Origin: Sycobia sp. Sy_11
Lineage: Eukaryota; Arthropoda; Insecta; Hymenoptera; Epichrysomallidae
Reading direction: 5' to 3'
DNA: 64,000 nt
NCBI GenBank assembly: GCA_018907035.1
Contig: JACCIC010000095.1
Span: forward strand, 1,875,001 to 1,939,000
Shown: piece after piece, positions 24,961-37,480 of the stretch
How positions within the stretch are numbered: the stretch's first letter is position 1
How the letters are laid out: the number at the start of each line of letters is the position of its first letter
The notes under the pieces: model-generated
What the model was told of the DNA's origin: nothing
The model's input: only the letters and a program-made list of their open reading frames with translations
Databases searched by the model: none
Position numbers and translations under genes: made by a program

Positions 24961-24983
24961 ATTCTCTCTCTCTCTCTCTCTCT
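24961..24983. repeat. (CT)n microsatellite
   Basis: CT run of about 23 bases. Confidence 0.9.
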
Positions 24984-25272
24984 TTCTGTTATCGGCATCG
25001 TTCCGAGATGTGACAAAAAAAGAAAGAAATCGTTCTCGATCGATCATATCGAATCATCTATACAATGATCGCGAAAGAGCTATAGAAAAAAAGTAAGGTG
25101 TGATAAAAGACACTCTATATGATTGGCTCACCCCACCCCTCCCAAAAAGCATTAATAGAAAATTAGCACAGTAAAATATCGTTCTTGTCCGTTACAAATT
25201 GTGTACAAATTCAATCCAACGCTCAATTAGGCCAAGATAAAACGTAAAAAGTTATCAAAGTCTATCGTAATG

Positions 25273-25273
<1 letters not shown>

Positions 25274-25329
<56 letters not shown>
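25274..25329. repeat. (TA)n microsatellite
   Basis: TA run of about 56 bases. Confidence 0.95.
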
Positions 25330-25336
<7 letters not shown>

Positions 25337-25664
25337 TGTTAAACAAATAAGCGGTGAGTGTTGGCGTTGAAAAGAAATGGAATCGTAGCACGTGGATTTC
25401 AATTATAACGAATGCGATAAAATTTTGTAGTAAATATTTTTTTACGCCACATAATAGTGTACTAATACTATTTTAATAAAATCATTATATATATAGATAT
25501 ATAGATATATAGGAAAGTAAGCGCGTTCTATCGGGACGCGTTTACATCAGAATTTATATATATATTGTTTGATAAGTTTCGGGTTGGTGAGTCTAGATAT
25601 AATATATACATTTAGCAAAAAATATTAAATTTATATAAGTATTAATTTATTTTATTTATACCAT

Positions 25665-25666
<2 letters not shown>

Positions 25667-25745
<79 letters not shown>
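25667..25745. repeat. (CA)n microsatellite
   Basis: Perfect CA run of about 79 bases. Confidence 0.95.
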
Positions 25746-25747
<2 letters not shown>

Positions 25748-26006
25748 GAAGACAGAAATCTCCTTTATTGGGCGTCTCCATTATTATATATTATGTTGTT
25801 ATGAAGTTTGTAATAATGTTTGTTTGTGTCGTTTCCATTATCAGCCTATATGTATATATACATATAACACTTGCTACTGTATGGATATATATTTTTTTTT
25901 AGAATTTAATTAGCGGATGAAGAACAGTGCTGGCTATATATATATATACATGAATAATTATGAAGAAAAAAAAGTCGTTTTAAAACACATTAATAATGTA
26001 GGTCGC

Positions 26007-26007
<1 letters not shown>

Positions 26008-26051
<44 letters not shown>
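26008..26051. repeat. (TA)n microsatellite
   Basis: TA run of about 44 bases. Confidence 0.95.
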
Positions 26052-26052
<1 letters not shown>

Positions 26053-26712
26053 TTCTTGTAATATATATTGTAATAGTTACACATTTTTTGAGCGCAATAA
26101 AAATTATAACGTGCCGCTCGAACTTTGTATATCATGACATAATAAGAGCAATTTTTATATAAATGCGTGCGAATAGAAAAAGAGTATTTTTCAAATTACG
26201 ACAGACGCGTGAGGGTCATTTATGTGAATTTGCAATTTAGATAAGATATGGGCTATGAATTAATATATTCGCTTGTTGTATTAAAAAATAAGAACGACTG
26301 TGCATCACACATTTGACTAAAATTATAACTTTTCAAATTGATGAATTTCCTTTTTTTTTCAATATCGAACGTCCTATTAATTACATAAAGAGAATTTTTA
26401 AATATATATTTGCATGGTTTAGCGTGTTCTTAAAGTCTTTTTTTTGTCTAATAAAAGAGCAATTTTTTTAAGACTGTTTGCGAACCAAAAGTAACAGAGA
26501 ATAAAATCGAGTTCTGGAAGATTACGAGTTTTTCAACAAAAATCTATCAGATCCAGGGATGCGAGTTTATCCAAAATAACGTTTTAATAGAAAACCTTAA
26601 ATGATTTCTTTCATATTTGTAATAAATAAAAGTGACAGAATAATCTTAATTTCGGATTTCATTCATTTAACGGTGTATTTTTTTTTAATTCTGACAATAC
26701 TATACAATATTG

Positions 26713-26714
<2 letters not shown>

Positions 26715-26766
<52 letters not shown>
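26715..26766. repeat. (TA)n microsatellite
   Basis: TA run of about 52 bases. Confidence 0.95.
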
Positions 26767-26769
<3 letters not shown>

Positions 26770-26991
26770 AAATAATGTAATTTAATCAAGCAGAGAAATG
26801 GAACTATTGGAACATTTTGACCTTACATTCCACAGCCATTGATATCTATATTGAAAATCTATTATTTCAGTATATTTATAATGATTTTTAAAATAAAATT
26901 CGTCGATTTTCTTACCATATAAAAAGAGATACGCTTCTCCAAGCGATTCTGATTTCTATACGCAGGAAGCCACGGAATAATTAGATGAGCA

Positions 26992-26994
<3 letters not shown>

Positions 26995-27041
<47 letters not shown>
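26995..27041. repeat. (TA)n microsatellite
   Basis: TA run of about 46 bases. Confidence 0.95.
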
Positions 27042-27043
<2 letters not shown>

Positions 27044-27044
27044 A

Positions 27045-28430
27045 GCAATGTAATATTTAAAATTTAACAGTGTCACATACGCCTGCTTTGCATAATGAAT
27101 TTATTCTCCCGTCTCAAGTGTGTTTGAACTAATAATAAAGCTTTCAGTATATAATAATAACAGAATTCCAACGATATACAGCTTAAGCTAATAATATAAC
27201 GAGAGCTTAATATAACGCTTTCGTTGTATTAAACCCACATACACATTGCTGCGCGTTACGTTGGAATCTATATAACACAATACATAATACAATATATTTT
27301 CCGGCAACTGTTAAAACAGCACACAAAACGATCAGCTGACAAATCCATCTCAGGTGTAAATTATGCCATTTGCATATGTACATAAAAAGGAAAAAAATTC
27401 AAACCTCGAAATGAGCGTATACGTTTCCGATAATAAAGATTTGAAACTCCCATGTCGCATATACGAAAATTAACGGGCTCGGAGTAATTTCATATTTTTC
27501 ATCGATTTTCGATATTTTCGAACGATTTCCAAATCACAGGAAATCGCGTATTCGTATTGTACGAAACGACAATTACCGCGTGAGATAAATTATTGGAAGA
27601 AAGTAATAATTTTGAAATGAACTAGAAATAAATGACAGACAAATTTCAAGTATTTTCATTGTAAAGTTTATATTATTCTATTGATAAATTATAAAAAAAA
27701 AACAACAATGTCTTTAATGCACGTTATTTATCGATTATTCAGGGACCCTGGTTTGGGCTTTTAATGAAAATGAACAACGATTGGATTAATTTTTATTAAA
27801 AGCAAATAATTTATTTTATTACTACGATAGGGCTGGGAACAATAGTGCATAAGTAACAAAATCGGCTGCTATCGATGCCATGCCAAACTTTTATCTATAA
27901 CTTCTATAAAAATCTTCATTCGTTCTCCTGAAAATATATTTATAATTCTCGAAAAAATTTCGATCCTTAGATTTTGGAACGACGTCATCGCGTTGCGTTT
28001 AATTGATTTTAAGTATATTACAATTTTCACAGAAATAGGGATTTTCGGACATTTTTCATATTCAAGTTTATCCCAATAATTATACGTATCAAAATGGTAT
28101 CAAAATTATTTAAAATCGTTCATTCGAACGAACTCAAATGATTTCAAAATAAGACGTTTAAAAAAAAAAAACAATAGTTCTTTTCTCTCAATATTTTTAA
28201 ACGATTTCGAATAGTACTTTTCCAATAAAATTTCGATGATTTCAAATGTTTCGCAATCGTACGGCGAAAATAATTCGCCGCCAACGCGGGGCGCAATCCC
28301 ACTCATCGGCAGTATAAGGAGGGGGTTAGGGAGATTCGGAACAAAGCATAATTCGGCGCGAATAAACATGAAATGGCTTCGTTGGTGAAATTTGCGCAAA
28401 AATAAATTACCGTCATCGATTACTTAATGT
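27045..28430. other. AT-rich DNA, nothing recognised
   Basis: Complex AT-rich sequence. A 97-codon minus-strand frame at 28106-28399 has no recognised domain and begins in a poorly defined context. Confidence 0.4.
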
Positions 28431-28624
28431 AGAGGAGTTTGGGCAGGCTCTATGTACATATCGACACGGACATGTCAGGCCAGCCATCGGTTGCAAGGGC
28501 TCGTTACTGGCTCACAATGAGCCCGACGACAAGGGTGGTTGAAGCTGGGGGCGGGGAGAGGGAATCGAAAGTTGCTTTTTTATTTAAACAGAGCTGCGCA
28601 AGGGAGACGCGATGTGATGATGAT

Positions 28625-28632
28625 GATATATA

Positions 28633-28679
<47 letters not shown>
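28625..28679. repeat. (TA)n microsatellite
   Basis: GATGAT units pass into a TA run ending near 28679. Confidence 0.95.
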
Positions 28680-28684
<5 letters not shown>

Positions 28685-28741
28685 ATGGTTATGTATGATG
28701 TATAAAGCAATCGATCGGAGGACTCGAACCCAGTTGCAGAA

Positions 28742-28769
28742 ACACACACACACACACACACACACACAT
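28742..28769. repeat. (CA)n microsatellite
   Basis: CA run of about 28 bases. Confidence 0.95.
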
Positions 28770-28832
28770 AACCAGATCCACACATAACTCAAGCAGAAAA
28801 CGCGATATTTTCAATTTGTTCCACGAACTTGC

Positions 28833-28834
<2 letters not shown>

Positions 28835-28884
<50 letters not shown>
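28835..28884. repeat. (TA)n microsatellite
   Basis: TA run of about 50 bases. Confidence 0.95.
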
Positions 28885-28887
<3 letters not shown>

Positions 28888-28899
28888 CTTATTATATAG

Positions 28900-29810
28900 C
28901 TAATTTTTTAAAATAAATTTGGCAAAGTTCGTAAATGCGACAGTTTCTTTCTTTCCTTCTAGGGTACTGCCGCGAGGAAGAATTAGCTTATTAGGCCAAT
29001 TTGAAAGCTGTCGGGATTTTTGTCGGGGTCGGTAAAAACAACTATAATAAAGCACAGGAGCGATCAATTTTGATTCGCAGCCCTTGCCCTTTTTTAATTT
29101 ACACACGCGAGTCTGCGATAGTGATTTTTTTTAATTGTTCACATTATTAAACCAGATTATGAATTTGCAGACGCACAAGCTTAATTATAAGACGTTAAAA
29201 AAACTAAGAATTCACAAAATAATTAATTGAGATAAAAGCAATTTGCAATTAATTAGAGAATAAATAAAAGGAGGTTATAAATTTAAATAAAACGTTTCTT
29301 TGAATCTCATTAAAATTCATTAGTTTTTACTAGTTTTTTTTTTTTTAATTAATACACACGGAGATATACAAGAGATTTGCCTAAACTATACATATTTGCT
29401 AACGTTATTCTCAATTTTCAAGTTTATTTTATCGCTATAAAATTTTAAATCCACAATTTTGTAGAACGAGCGGATTCAACGAAAAATTACCATTATACTT
29501 ATTTCAAAATAGACGATATATATATCAATAAAGGAATTTATGTCCCTTTTACGCCGTAAATATTAATATTATTTACGCACGGAACTGGCATTATGAAATC
29601 GACAAACAAAAAATGGCTTTTATTTTAATATACGCCCATAATGGTGCCTTAGACAGAGGTGAAACGTCGATTCGTGTATATATATATGTACACGTAAAAT
29701 AGGCTATTTTGCACATTAGTTATTGATCCAATGTATAGTGACCTACTGCTTTGCTTTAATGCACTCCAGAACTGTCAGGCACGAAGCGATGAGCAGCGAG
29801 GACTTGAAAC
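28900..29810. other. AT-rich DNA, nothing recognised
   Basis: No gene or mobile element is recognisable. A short inverted word pair CGTAAAT/ATTTACG lies at 29552-29577. Confidence 0.4.
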
Positions 29811-29816
29811 AGTTTC

Positions 29817-29817
<1 letters not shown>

Positions 29818-29863
<46 letters not shown>
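29818..29863. repeat. (TA)n microsatellite
   Basis: TA run of about 46 bases. Confidence 0.95.
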
Positions 29864-29867
<4 letters not shown>

Positions 29868-30083
29868 TTGAAAACTATAAAATACGCCCTCTTTATACGA
29901 TCTAATTCCATATAGAGAAATCTGCATATTAATTAAATAAAGAATAATAATAATAAAAGATAATTTTATATTCTGCATTTTGAAGGTATAAATAAATTAA
30001 TTTGACGATGGTTCTAGTTTTAAGAAATATTATAGACACTGCTGTGTTGGATGAAAAATAGCAAAAATTCTACAATAAACTAT

Positions 30084-30360
30084 TGTTGCGTGGACTTCGT
30101 CGCGCAGGTGACCCGTAGGTATCGGTACAGAGGTGGGCGAAATAAATGACAACTATCTTGGATACGCCAATCGCGAGTACCTTTATTATATAAGAGTACC
30201 TTTATTATTATAGAACGAGAGTGCCGCTCCGCCAGGTAGTCTCTGTCGTGTCGTTCGACATCGGAACGTGCACCGATTGCGTTTTTTTTGGGAGGGGGGC
30301 GGGGACAAATGGCCCCGCGCGTTCCGCAAGCGCTGCAGACGCTAGGAAGCGTCCGTGACA
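30084..30360 (-). mobile_element. Solo-LTR-like segment
   Basis: Read on the minus strand, this 277-base GC-richer segment starts TGTCACGGACGC and ends CGCAACA, so it has the TG...CA ends of an LTR. It carries two ATAATAAAGGTACTC copies (plus strand 30175-30189 and 30194-30208), each with an AATAAA poly(A) signal. A C-rich run lies before them. No clear target-site duplication is visible (flanks ACTAT and GGTCC) and no coding part is attached. It could instead be a fragment of another GC-rich repeat. Confidence 0.3.
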
Positions 30361-30494
30361 GGTCCAAAGCCGCGAGGTCGGCGTCCTCGTCGACCCCTCA
30401 TTAACGGAATAAGTTTATCGGATACGCAATCTAATCGAAAGGATCAAGAATTCCCAGCGTCCAAGGAGTGTCCAAATATTTCGAGTTATTGAAT

Positions 30495-31911
30495 TCGTGT
30501 TTTTTCCTTCTTTCTTTTTTTTTTTTGTTGCAATGTTATATTACCCCTTTTGGTCAGTGTGTATGTGTGTATACTTTGCTTAGTTATCCCTTTAATTTTC
30601 CGTCCTGCCTCCTCTTTATTTTTTTTCTTCCAAATACTATTACTGGTTACTAGCGTAGACTCTCTGCCTACTTTCAATTCAGCTTACGGATTTGTTTACT
30701 CCATACTTGTTTAGTTTCATTTTTTATATGTATTTTCTTATGTATTTACTTATATTTATATACCATATATGTCTTCTCCATATACCATAGTCTTTTATAT
30801 GTTTTCTTCATTTCCCTCTATTATGTATTTTCTTCCTTCTTCCAATACTGTGTATATTACACATTTATATATATATTCTTTCCTACTATTTTTTTTCTCC
30901 TTATATCTAGATTTTCTTTTCTCTGGCCTCTTTCGACATTTGTTCGTTTATTTTATAAATTAGTCTTCTTCTGTACTTTAATTTCTTTTATATGTTTTCC
31001 TCTATCGGTATTCTCTCTCTTTCCTTTTTATTCCCATATATTATTCTTTGGCGCTTACTTTTTCTCCTGCATTCTTCTCTTAATGCATCTTTTCTTACAT
31101 TTTGCCGTTCTTCTTCATTCTCTCTTTTCGTGTTCACTGTACAGAATGTTGGAGATTTTTTCGTTACTTTGTTGTGTGCATGTGTATGTATTTTGTGTTA
31201 TCATTAAAAATTTTTTATTTTTCTGACATCCTAGAATTATGGTGGGATTTCTTCACCTTTTCGCAATTTTTGAATAATTTTTACATATTAAAGTTCTAAT
31301 AATAACTTACAATTCGATATTTACATTAGTAATCACGATATTTACAACGGTGTTCACAATGGACATACGTACAATGCACATAAATAACTGAGTTACACTG
31401 TTATTGATATTTTTCTTATTTATTTATTTGTTTATTTATTTTATTTGATTTGATTTGATTTTATTTATTAATTTTTCTCTCTATATACTAATTAATATGT
31501 TAACTGCTCCTCACTATCCTAAGGTTAAGATATTCTCTAGTTGAATTTATTTCTTTCCTTTATTTTACTTGTATTTTTTTTGAAAATTGGCTACTCATAT
31601 AAAAAAGAAAAATTGGACATAATATAATATAATTTTTTTTTCCTCAAAGTATAATGAGACAATTTTTCTGCCTGAATACAATGGACTAAATCTTGCAATA
31701 TTTCCTGTGTTTTTTTTTACTTCTTTTATTATACAATTACGTGATACTTTTTTATACTATCGTCTTAACGTGTCGTTTCTGGGAGTTTTCTATGATTTCT
31801 TGATCCACCGCTCCCGATACCATCCGTGCTTTATTTGCTATTTTGTTCGTTTACTTCCTGATTCTTTCTAATTTTCTTTTCTTTTTTTCTTTTTTTCTTT
31901 TTATTCTTCTT

Positions 31912-31942
<31 letters not shown>

Positions 31943-32420
31943 TTATTATTATTATTATTATTATTTCTTTATTTATTTGAATATTCTAAAGCTATACTAT
32001 AATTGCTATATTATAAAGCTAAAGTGTCTGTATTGTTGATAACTTGATTTATTTGTCGGAATGTGACATTTGATTCACGCTACTCATTGCTATGCCAGCT
32101 TGTTCTTTTTCTCATTTTCTGACTCTGCTCGTATGCTGCATTTAAACATTAACGTAATTTCCTATGGATTTCCTTACGAATTGTGTGTCTCTGACTTTTT
32201 ATTTTTTATTTTTTAACTATGATTAACATAACTACTGAATTAATAAGACTATAAATTATTTCTTTTGGCTACTAATAATATGATTACATTTTACATCTCT
32301 TAACTGAACTTGAAGCTGTATGATCTAATTCTGTTTTATTTTACTTATTTATGTCTTTTTTATACTTTTTTTTTATTTTTACTTTGAGATATAATTAATT
32401 CACTAGCTTTTCGATTATCT
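30495..32420. other. 2-kb pyrimidine-skewed tract
   Basis: For almost 2 kb the plus strand is dominated by T with C as the minor partner and few purine runs. It holds TTC/TTA arrays (31905-31964) and TTTATT-type simple sequence (31420-31470). Plus-strand open frames of 60-70 codons are phenylalanine-, leucine- and tyrosine-rich, as composition predicts. The minus strand is correspondingly A-rich, as seen in some non-LTR retroelements, but no reverse transcriptase motif could be found. Confidence 0.4.
31905..31964. repeat. (TTC)n(TTA)n microsatellite
   Basis: TTC units pass directly into TTA units, about 60 bases. Confidence 0.95.
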
Positions 32421-32429
32421 TCGCATATT

Positions 32430-34010
32430 CAAAAGAATCGAACTCGCTGAATTCTAATTCGCTATACATGGCATGTATTTATGTTTAAAAAAATTTAATG
32501 GTCAGCAAATATCCAATAATTATTTCGCCGTAGTCTCTCTTTCGTTCTCGATTGTTCACATGATCGAGTTACATGAAAATTTATCAATATTAAATGCGCA
32601 ATTTGCCAGACAGAATCCAGTTGTGTCTATGATACAAGAATCCATAAAATTGACCGATCATTTACAGCGATACATATATTTACAAATAGGCGTGAGCAAT
32701 GCTTTTGCGTAAAAATTGCTCCCTCGATTTCTCTGCCCTGCTTCCACTTACATATTACCGTATGTAATTGAAAAGCGCAAAAAAAAAAACGAAAGACGAG
32801 AGATTTCAAACAGTTCGCGATGTAGATTATCGTCTCTATATATTAAGATTTCGACGCCAAGTAGGCAAAGAGGGGGGTGGTGGTGTATGGAGGGCACGTG
32901 GCAATGTTTATTTTTACTTCGTAGACCAGCAGCGTTTTTCTTGAAGCACTTGTTTTTTTTTTTAGCACCGATCCCTTGCCAGATATCTGTGTAAAGTTTT
33001 CTGTAGGAATTTCTGGAATCATCTTCTATACCATTGTATAATCTAGTTATTTCGTTATTCGCTCCACTTTATAATCTAATACTGTTCAATCACTATTATG
33101 AAAATTATACGCCGCCTACGTATCGATAAATAAACAAACAAATATATTCACGAATATTTTTTTTATAATTATTTTACTTTTTTTAACATATTACGCCGCA
33201 CTGTGAGAAAAGTTGCAAGAATCTGAGAAAAATCGAAGAGATTTCAGTCGAAAAATAAAAGATAAATTTAATATAGAAATAAAACAATGTTTTCTCTTGA
33301 TCTGAGTATTTTTTTTCCTATGCAAACTGTTAATGCAATATCTTTTTAGAATTGTTATATTATATGGGTAAAAACTAAATTCGAGATGTTAAAGTCTATA
33401 ATACAGAATGTCTGAAAATTAAGATAAATAATAAAACTACACATATATTTACTATTAATATCTTGGAAGAGCTACTGGGAATAAGAATTTTTTTTTGGAA
33501 TTATATGTTAAAACACTAGAAACAAAAACAGATTCGTTACAACTTTTGAAGGAAAGCCGATTCTCATTGGCATATGACACGTCCAATTGATGCGTAAGTC
33601 ACATAGAATTTGAGAAAAGCCTATGACATTATTAAATATTCAAAAACCACTTTTTTATTGCTGTTAATAAAATTCTGGCAAAATTGAAGTTTTTGTAAAA
33701 AATATTGGTTAGAAAGTAGGTTGCAATTAGTCTCTCGAAACCATTCGGAAACCAAATTTCCATTGTCAGATAAATTTTTTTTTTTTTTAATAATTTGTAT
33801 AGCTGGTACAAAAATTAGGAAGACAAGTTAAAAATTACACGTATCTTTAAAAACTATTTTTTAAAAATATCAGATAAATGTATAATTAACATCGAAAATA
33901 TGCTGGACAAGAGAAAATGAATGTTAATAAATTATATTTTGTTCCCTGAACAAACGCACAATGTTCTGAGTAATTGATCCACATCATTTGGCATTCTCGA
34001 GTATTTGAGT
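32430..34010. other. AT-rich DNA, nothing recognised
   Basis: Includes a 79-codon plus-strand frame (32473-32712) of fairly protein-like composition but no recognised domain, and a short GC-richer patch near 32870-32910. Confidence 0.4.
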
Positions 34011-34367
34011 AATATGTCTCACTGTGCAAGTTCAGGCACAATGAAAAGTACATTGCTCAATCGACCTGTTATTACAATATTTTGGCGATCATCTTTACAA
34101 GTACGAGGGCGACGCGCACCAGGTGCACGGCCCCCGTCGTTGCACCCGGGCGCTTCGGGAGAGGAGCGAGCCAGATAGAGAGGGAACACCTCGCCCTCTT
34201 CCGACCTCTCCTCGTCGGCTATCAGTGTGCGATTCAAGAAGGTTTGAAGGTGCACGCATATGATTACATATGCTATATACATGCGCATACAGCAAAATCC
34301 CTTAACCGCCTCGTTAACGACGCGTTTCCTTGCCGGGCGCACAAAGGACTTCCGGAAGATATTACGT

Positions 34368-34374
<7 letters not shown>

Positions 34375-34416
<42 letters not shown>
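34375..34416. repeat. (TA)n microsatellite
   Basis: TA run of about 42 bases. Confidence 0.95.
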
Positions 34417-34419
<3 letters not shown>

Positions 34420-34428
34420 TGTTCTCCC

Positions 34429-34455
34429 ACTCTCTCTCTCTCTCTCTCTCTCTCT
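34429..34455. repeat. (CT)n microsatellite
   Basis: CT run of about 27 bases, 12 bases after the TA tract. Confidence 0.95.
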
Positions 34456-34552
34456 GGATTACCCTGGGAATTTTCTCGATCGCACGAATACACCGGGTGT
34501 GCTTGCTGCAAAAAAATAATCGAAATTGCGGTAATATCGATGATGTAACCCA

Positions 34553-34555
<3 letters not shown>

Positions 34556-34601
<46 letters not shown>
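34556..34601. repeat. (TA)n microsatellite
   Basis: TA run of about 46 bases. Confidence 0.95.
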
Positions 34602-34604
<3 letters not shown>

Positions 34605-34744
34605 ACAGTTCGATTTTGAGATTGCGCAATATATACACGTACATATAATATCGACAATTGCACGTTGAGTTGGGCTTACATCTTTTTTGTCTCGTTGGTT
34701 TACGGAGAGGAGCATTTGTGTCGGACGGGAAGCACGTATTATTA

Positions 34745-34747
<3 letters not shown>

Positions 34748-34796
<49 letters not shown>
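34748..34796. repeat. (TA)n microsatellite
   Basis: TA run of about 49 bases. Confidence 0.95.
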
Positions 34797-34798
<2 letters not shown>

Positions 34799-34909
34799 GT
34801 GCTTGCATATCTCCCAAATAACTTGTTACACTTGTGATCGATAAATATTAAATTATTTCGTAATTACTACTGATAATGACATCGGATAGAAATACACATT
34901 TTATACGTG

Positions 34910-34911
<2 letters not shown>

Positions 34912-34954
<43 letters not shown>
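34912..34954. repeat. (ATT)n microsatellite
   Basis: Perfect ATT run of about 43 bases. Confidence 0.95.
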
Positions 34955-34955
<1 letters not shown>

Positions 34956-34959
34956 GAAT

Positions 34960-36230
34960 TTGATATAATGAAATGCATAAAAAATTGTTCAAGTATTGAC
35001 TCAATTAAATTATTGATAAAATTACTTAAATTGTTTTATTTGTTGTATTTAATTTTTATTATTTGCTTGATAAGGGTTAGTTTAATCGACTTGACACGTG
35101 GCAGAGTTTTGTGAATAATATATTTTAAAATAAAAATCTTAAACAGCAGAGACCTCGAGTTGCGTTTATTTGCATTAAGTTAGATAATTTTTATATTTCA
35201 CAAATCTCGTGAATGACAATAAAAAAAAAACTAAAAATCGTAAAATTCATTAATCGAAAACAACAAGTGATAAGATTTATTATAATTTATCTATAATTAT
35301 ATAAAGTATATAATGATTCTATACGACGTGTAAAATTAATCTATTTTCTCCGTTTACAGATTTACGAACAAGCACCACGATAGTACTACAATTCACTTGC
35401 GTTGGAAAAATAATTTTGGTTATCAAGCCCGAAGGATAATATTTACATTTTGGTAGAGAAGCGGTGAAACTATTATAAAAATAAAAAATTATCAAAAAAC
35501 ATTGATTACACGATAATATTTTTGGATAAGGAACTTGCTTATAGGGATCGTCCATGAATTGGAATTTATATGATTTTTACACCTACCCCCTATCACCAAC
35601 TAAGATTATTGAAATATTTGGCTTTATAGATTTCCATTAGTAAAATAGGATAATTTATCAAATTCCATAACCTTCGTCCCCTCTCTAATTTCTTCACGTA
35701 ATTCACGGACAGCCCCTTAGCATGTATTTTCAACTCCATAATTAATAGGGTAAACTTTTAAGTTTCAGATATTAAATGAATCAGTTGTATATTGCAACGA
35801 TAAAATATAATGCAATACTGCTGCAGATGTGCTTACGATTACGAATATTTTTTTTTCGACCGACAGATAAATTAGACACGGATACCTAATTATCGTTGCA
35901 ATTATTTTTGGGACTCGGAAGTGAAATATAAGTATAATCGAGAGATAGCATTCAATTTTTGTCAAATTTTCGTATTACTAAGATTGTAACTGTAAAAAAA
36001 GGTAATTACAAAGAAAAAAAAAACTTTATCGATGGTTTTAGTCATTTTCTAATTTCACACATCCCCTTCTTCCGGGGACCGTATTCCATTCTCAAAAACA
36101 CGCACGAAGGAATACAAATCGTCTTCGTTCACTCGCCTCTCTTGATTTCGACGTTTAACAGGGATTTTCCCCCAAAAAAAAGGAAAAAAAAACAAACAAA
36201 CGCGTTTTGTTCCCAGACCTGGTCTAATCG
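34960..36230. other. AT-rich DNA, nothing recognised
   Basis: No gene is supported. Open frames of 66-92 codons carry no motif. Confidence 0.4.
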
Positions 36231-36630
36231 CGCGTAAAACGCGACCGCTCGAGACTCCCCACCCATCCCCCTCCTTGCGCCCCGAAACCGCCGCGTCCCC
36301 TCGTCGCGCGCGTCGGCCCGGGAACGGATGAAGCCAGCGAGGGGAAGAGAGAGAGATAGAGGCGAGAAGGGGTGCTCCGTATAAGGACGGTCGCCGCGCT
36401 CTAGTCCCCTCTCCTCACCACACCACCCCCTTACCCTTCCGCCGTCGCCGCTATAGCGCGGAGTTCGCTTGACCCATTTACCCGGTGCACTTGAGACGAG
36501 TGAGGTGGTAGTGGGAGGGGGCAGGGGAAGCGTGCCACGTGGACGCCGACACCGCCCGCGCGCTGCACATATATATATATATATAATCTGCACGCTCTCG
36601 GCGCGCGCCAATGCACGTGCGTGCGCAGTG
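36230..36630. other. CpG-rich block
   Basis: GC-rich DNA with CGCGCG words, a GA tract near 36345 and a short TA run (36569-36585). The 187-codon minus-strand frame (36129-36692) starts inside a TA repeat and has no domain, so it is probably compositional. Confidence 0.3.
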
Positions 36631-36635
36631 CTTGA

Positions 36636-36636
<1 letters not shown>

Positions 36637-36687
<51 letters not shown>
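36637..36687. repeat. (TA)n microsatellite
   Basis: TA run of about 51 bases, about 300 bases before the retroelement remnant. Confidence 0.95.
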
Positions 36688-37156
36688 TGCAATAAGGATT
36701 GCGAAAATAACCTTTATCAAGGACACACCCGCACAAGAGAATACTCACCAAGAAAATCGAGGTAAAGGAGCATAAGAAATAAAAGAAAAAAAGGATATTC
36801 GTTACGTGAAGTAAAATGATGCGTACAGCGGCACCGATGAAGGCTCCCTAGGAAGCTGCACGCCAAGAGGATGAGGCGCGAAGAGGTTAAGAGTGACGAG
36901 CAATATCGGGCGAGCACCAAAACATCCGCACAACAAAAATTACGACACCCATAGCAGCTCATCATCGGTCCAGCTCAATCAGGAAGGATGCGAGGCCTGC
37001 AAACAGAAAAATAATGAGACAACGGCAAAGTAAACAGCTATACTCGTACGGCAGTGGGGGTGGACCCCAGCCTTGGGTACGACGATAAGCTGCCCATTTA
37101 CAATGAATGCGACGTTACAGCGGAAAAAATATTAAGAACCGCACTGGCCTGGGTCA

Positions 37157-37378
37157 GTGACAGAATGCCCGCGTATTCGATGCTATTACTGCCAGCAGCT
37201 GGGACACTTGTCCCGTAACTGCCCAGACCGTGCAGGAGCTGGACCACCGAGTCCGATGTATCGGTTGCCTCCATTGATGAGCCAAGCACCAACCCCGGAT
37301 GCGAAACCGGGAAATTGGGGAAACGAGTTGGCTGGGGGGCAGCGCAGTCCCATGCTGCCCTCCATGCCAAAGCAGTAG
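37157..37378 (+). pseudogene. Gag fragment with CCHC zinc knuckle
   Basis: A 73-codon frame entered without a clear ATG. It holds one CX2CX4HX4C zinc knuckle (C9, C12, H17, C22; CYYCQQLGHLSRNC), the RNA-binding motif of retroelement Gag nucleocapsids. A proline- and glycine-rich tail follows and then a stop. Usual Gag proteins are several hundred residues, so this is a fragment. An overlapping frame (37315-37509) continues with lysine- and glutamate-rich sequence and may be the shifted rest. Confidence 0.75.
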
Positions 37379-37480
37379 TGAGCAATTACACGCAGATCCA
37401 GCAGAAGAACGAAGGGACGGACGCCAAAGTGAGACCGAGCACGGGAGTGAGCTCGCTCAAAAGGGAGCCAACGAACATAG

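Noticed and set aside
28705..28745. A tRNA B-box-like word on the minus strand (TGGGTTCGAGTCC)
   Set aside because: The position where the A box and acceptor stem should lie is a (CA)n repeat, so no cloverleaf can form.
30486..30677. Lysine-rich minus-strand frame as a possible retroelement protein
   Set aside because: Its composition follows from the A-rich strand, and no reverse transcriptase, endonuclease or zinc-knuckle motif could be found.
36129..36692. 187-codon minus-strand frame
   Set aside because: It starts inside a TA repeat and continues through a CpG-rich block with no recognisable domain.
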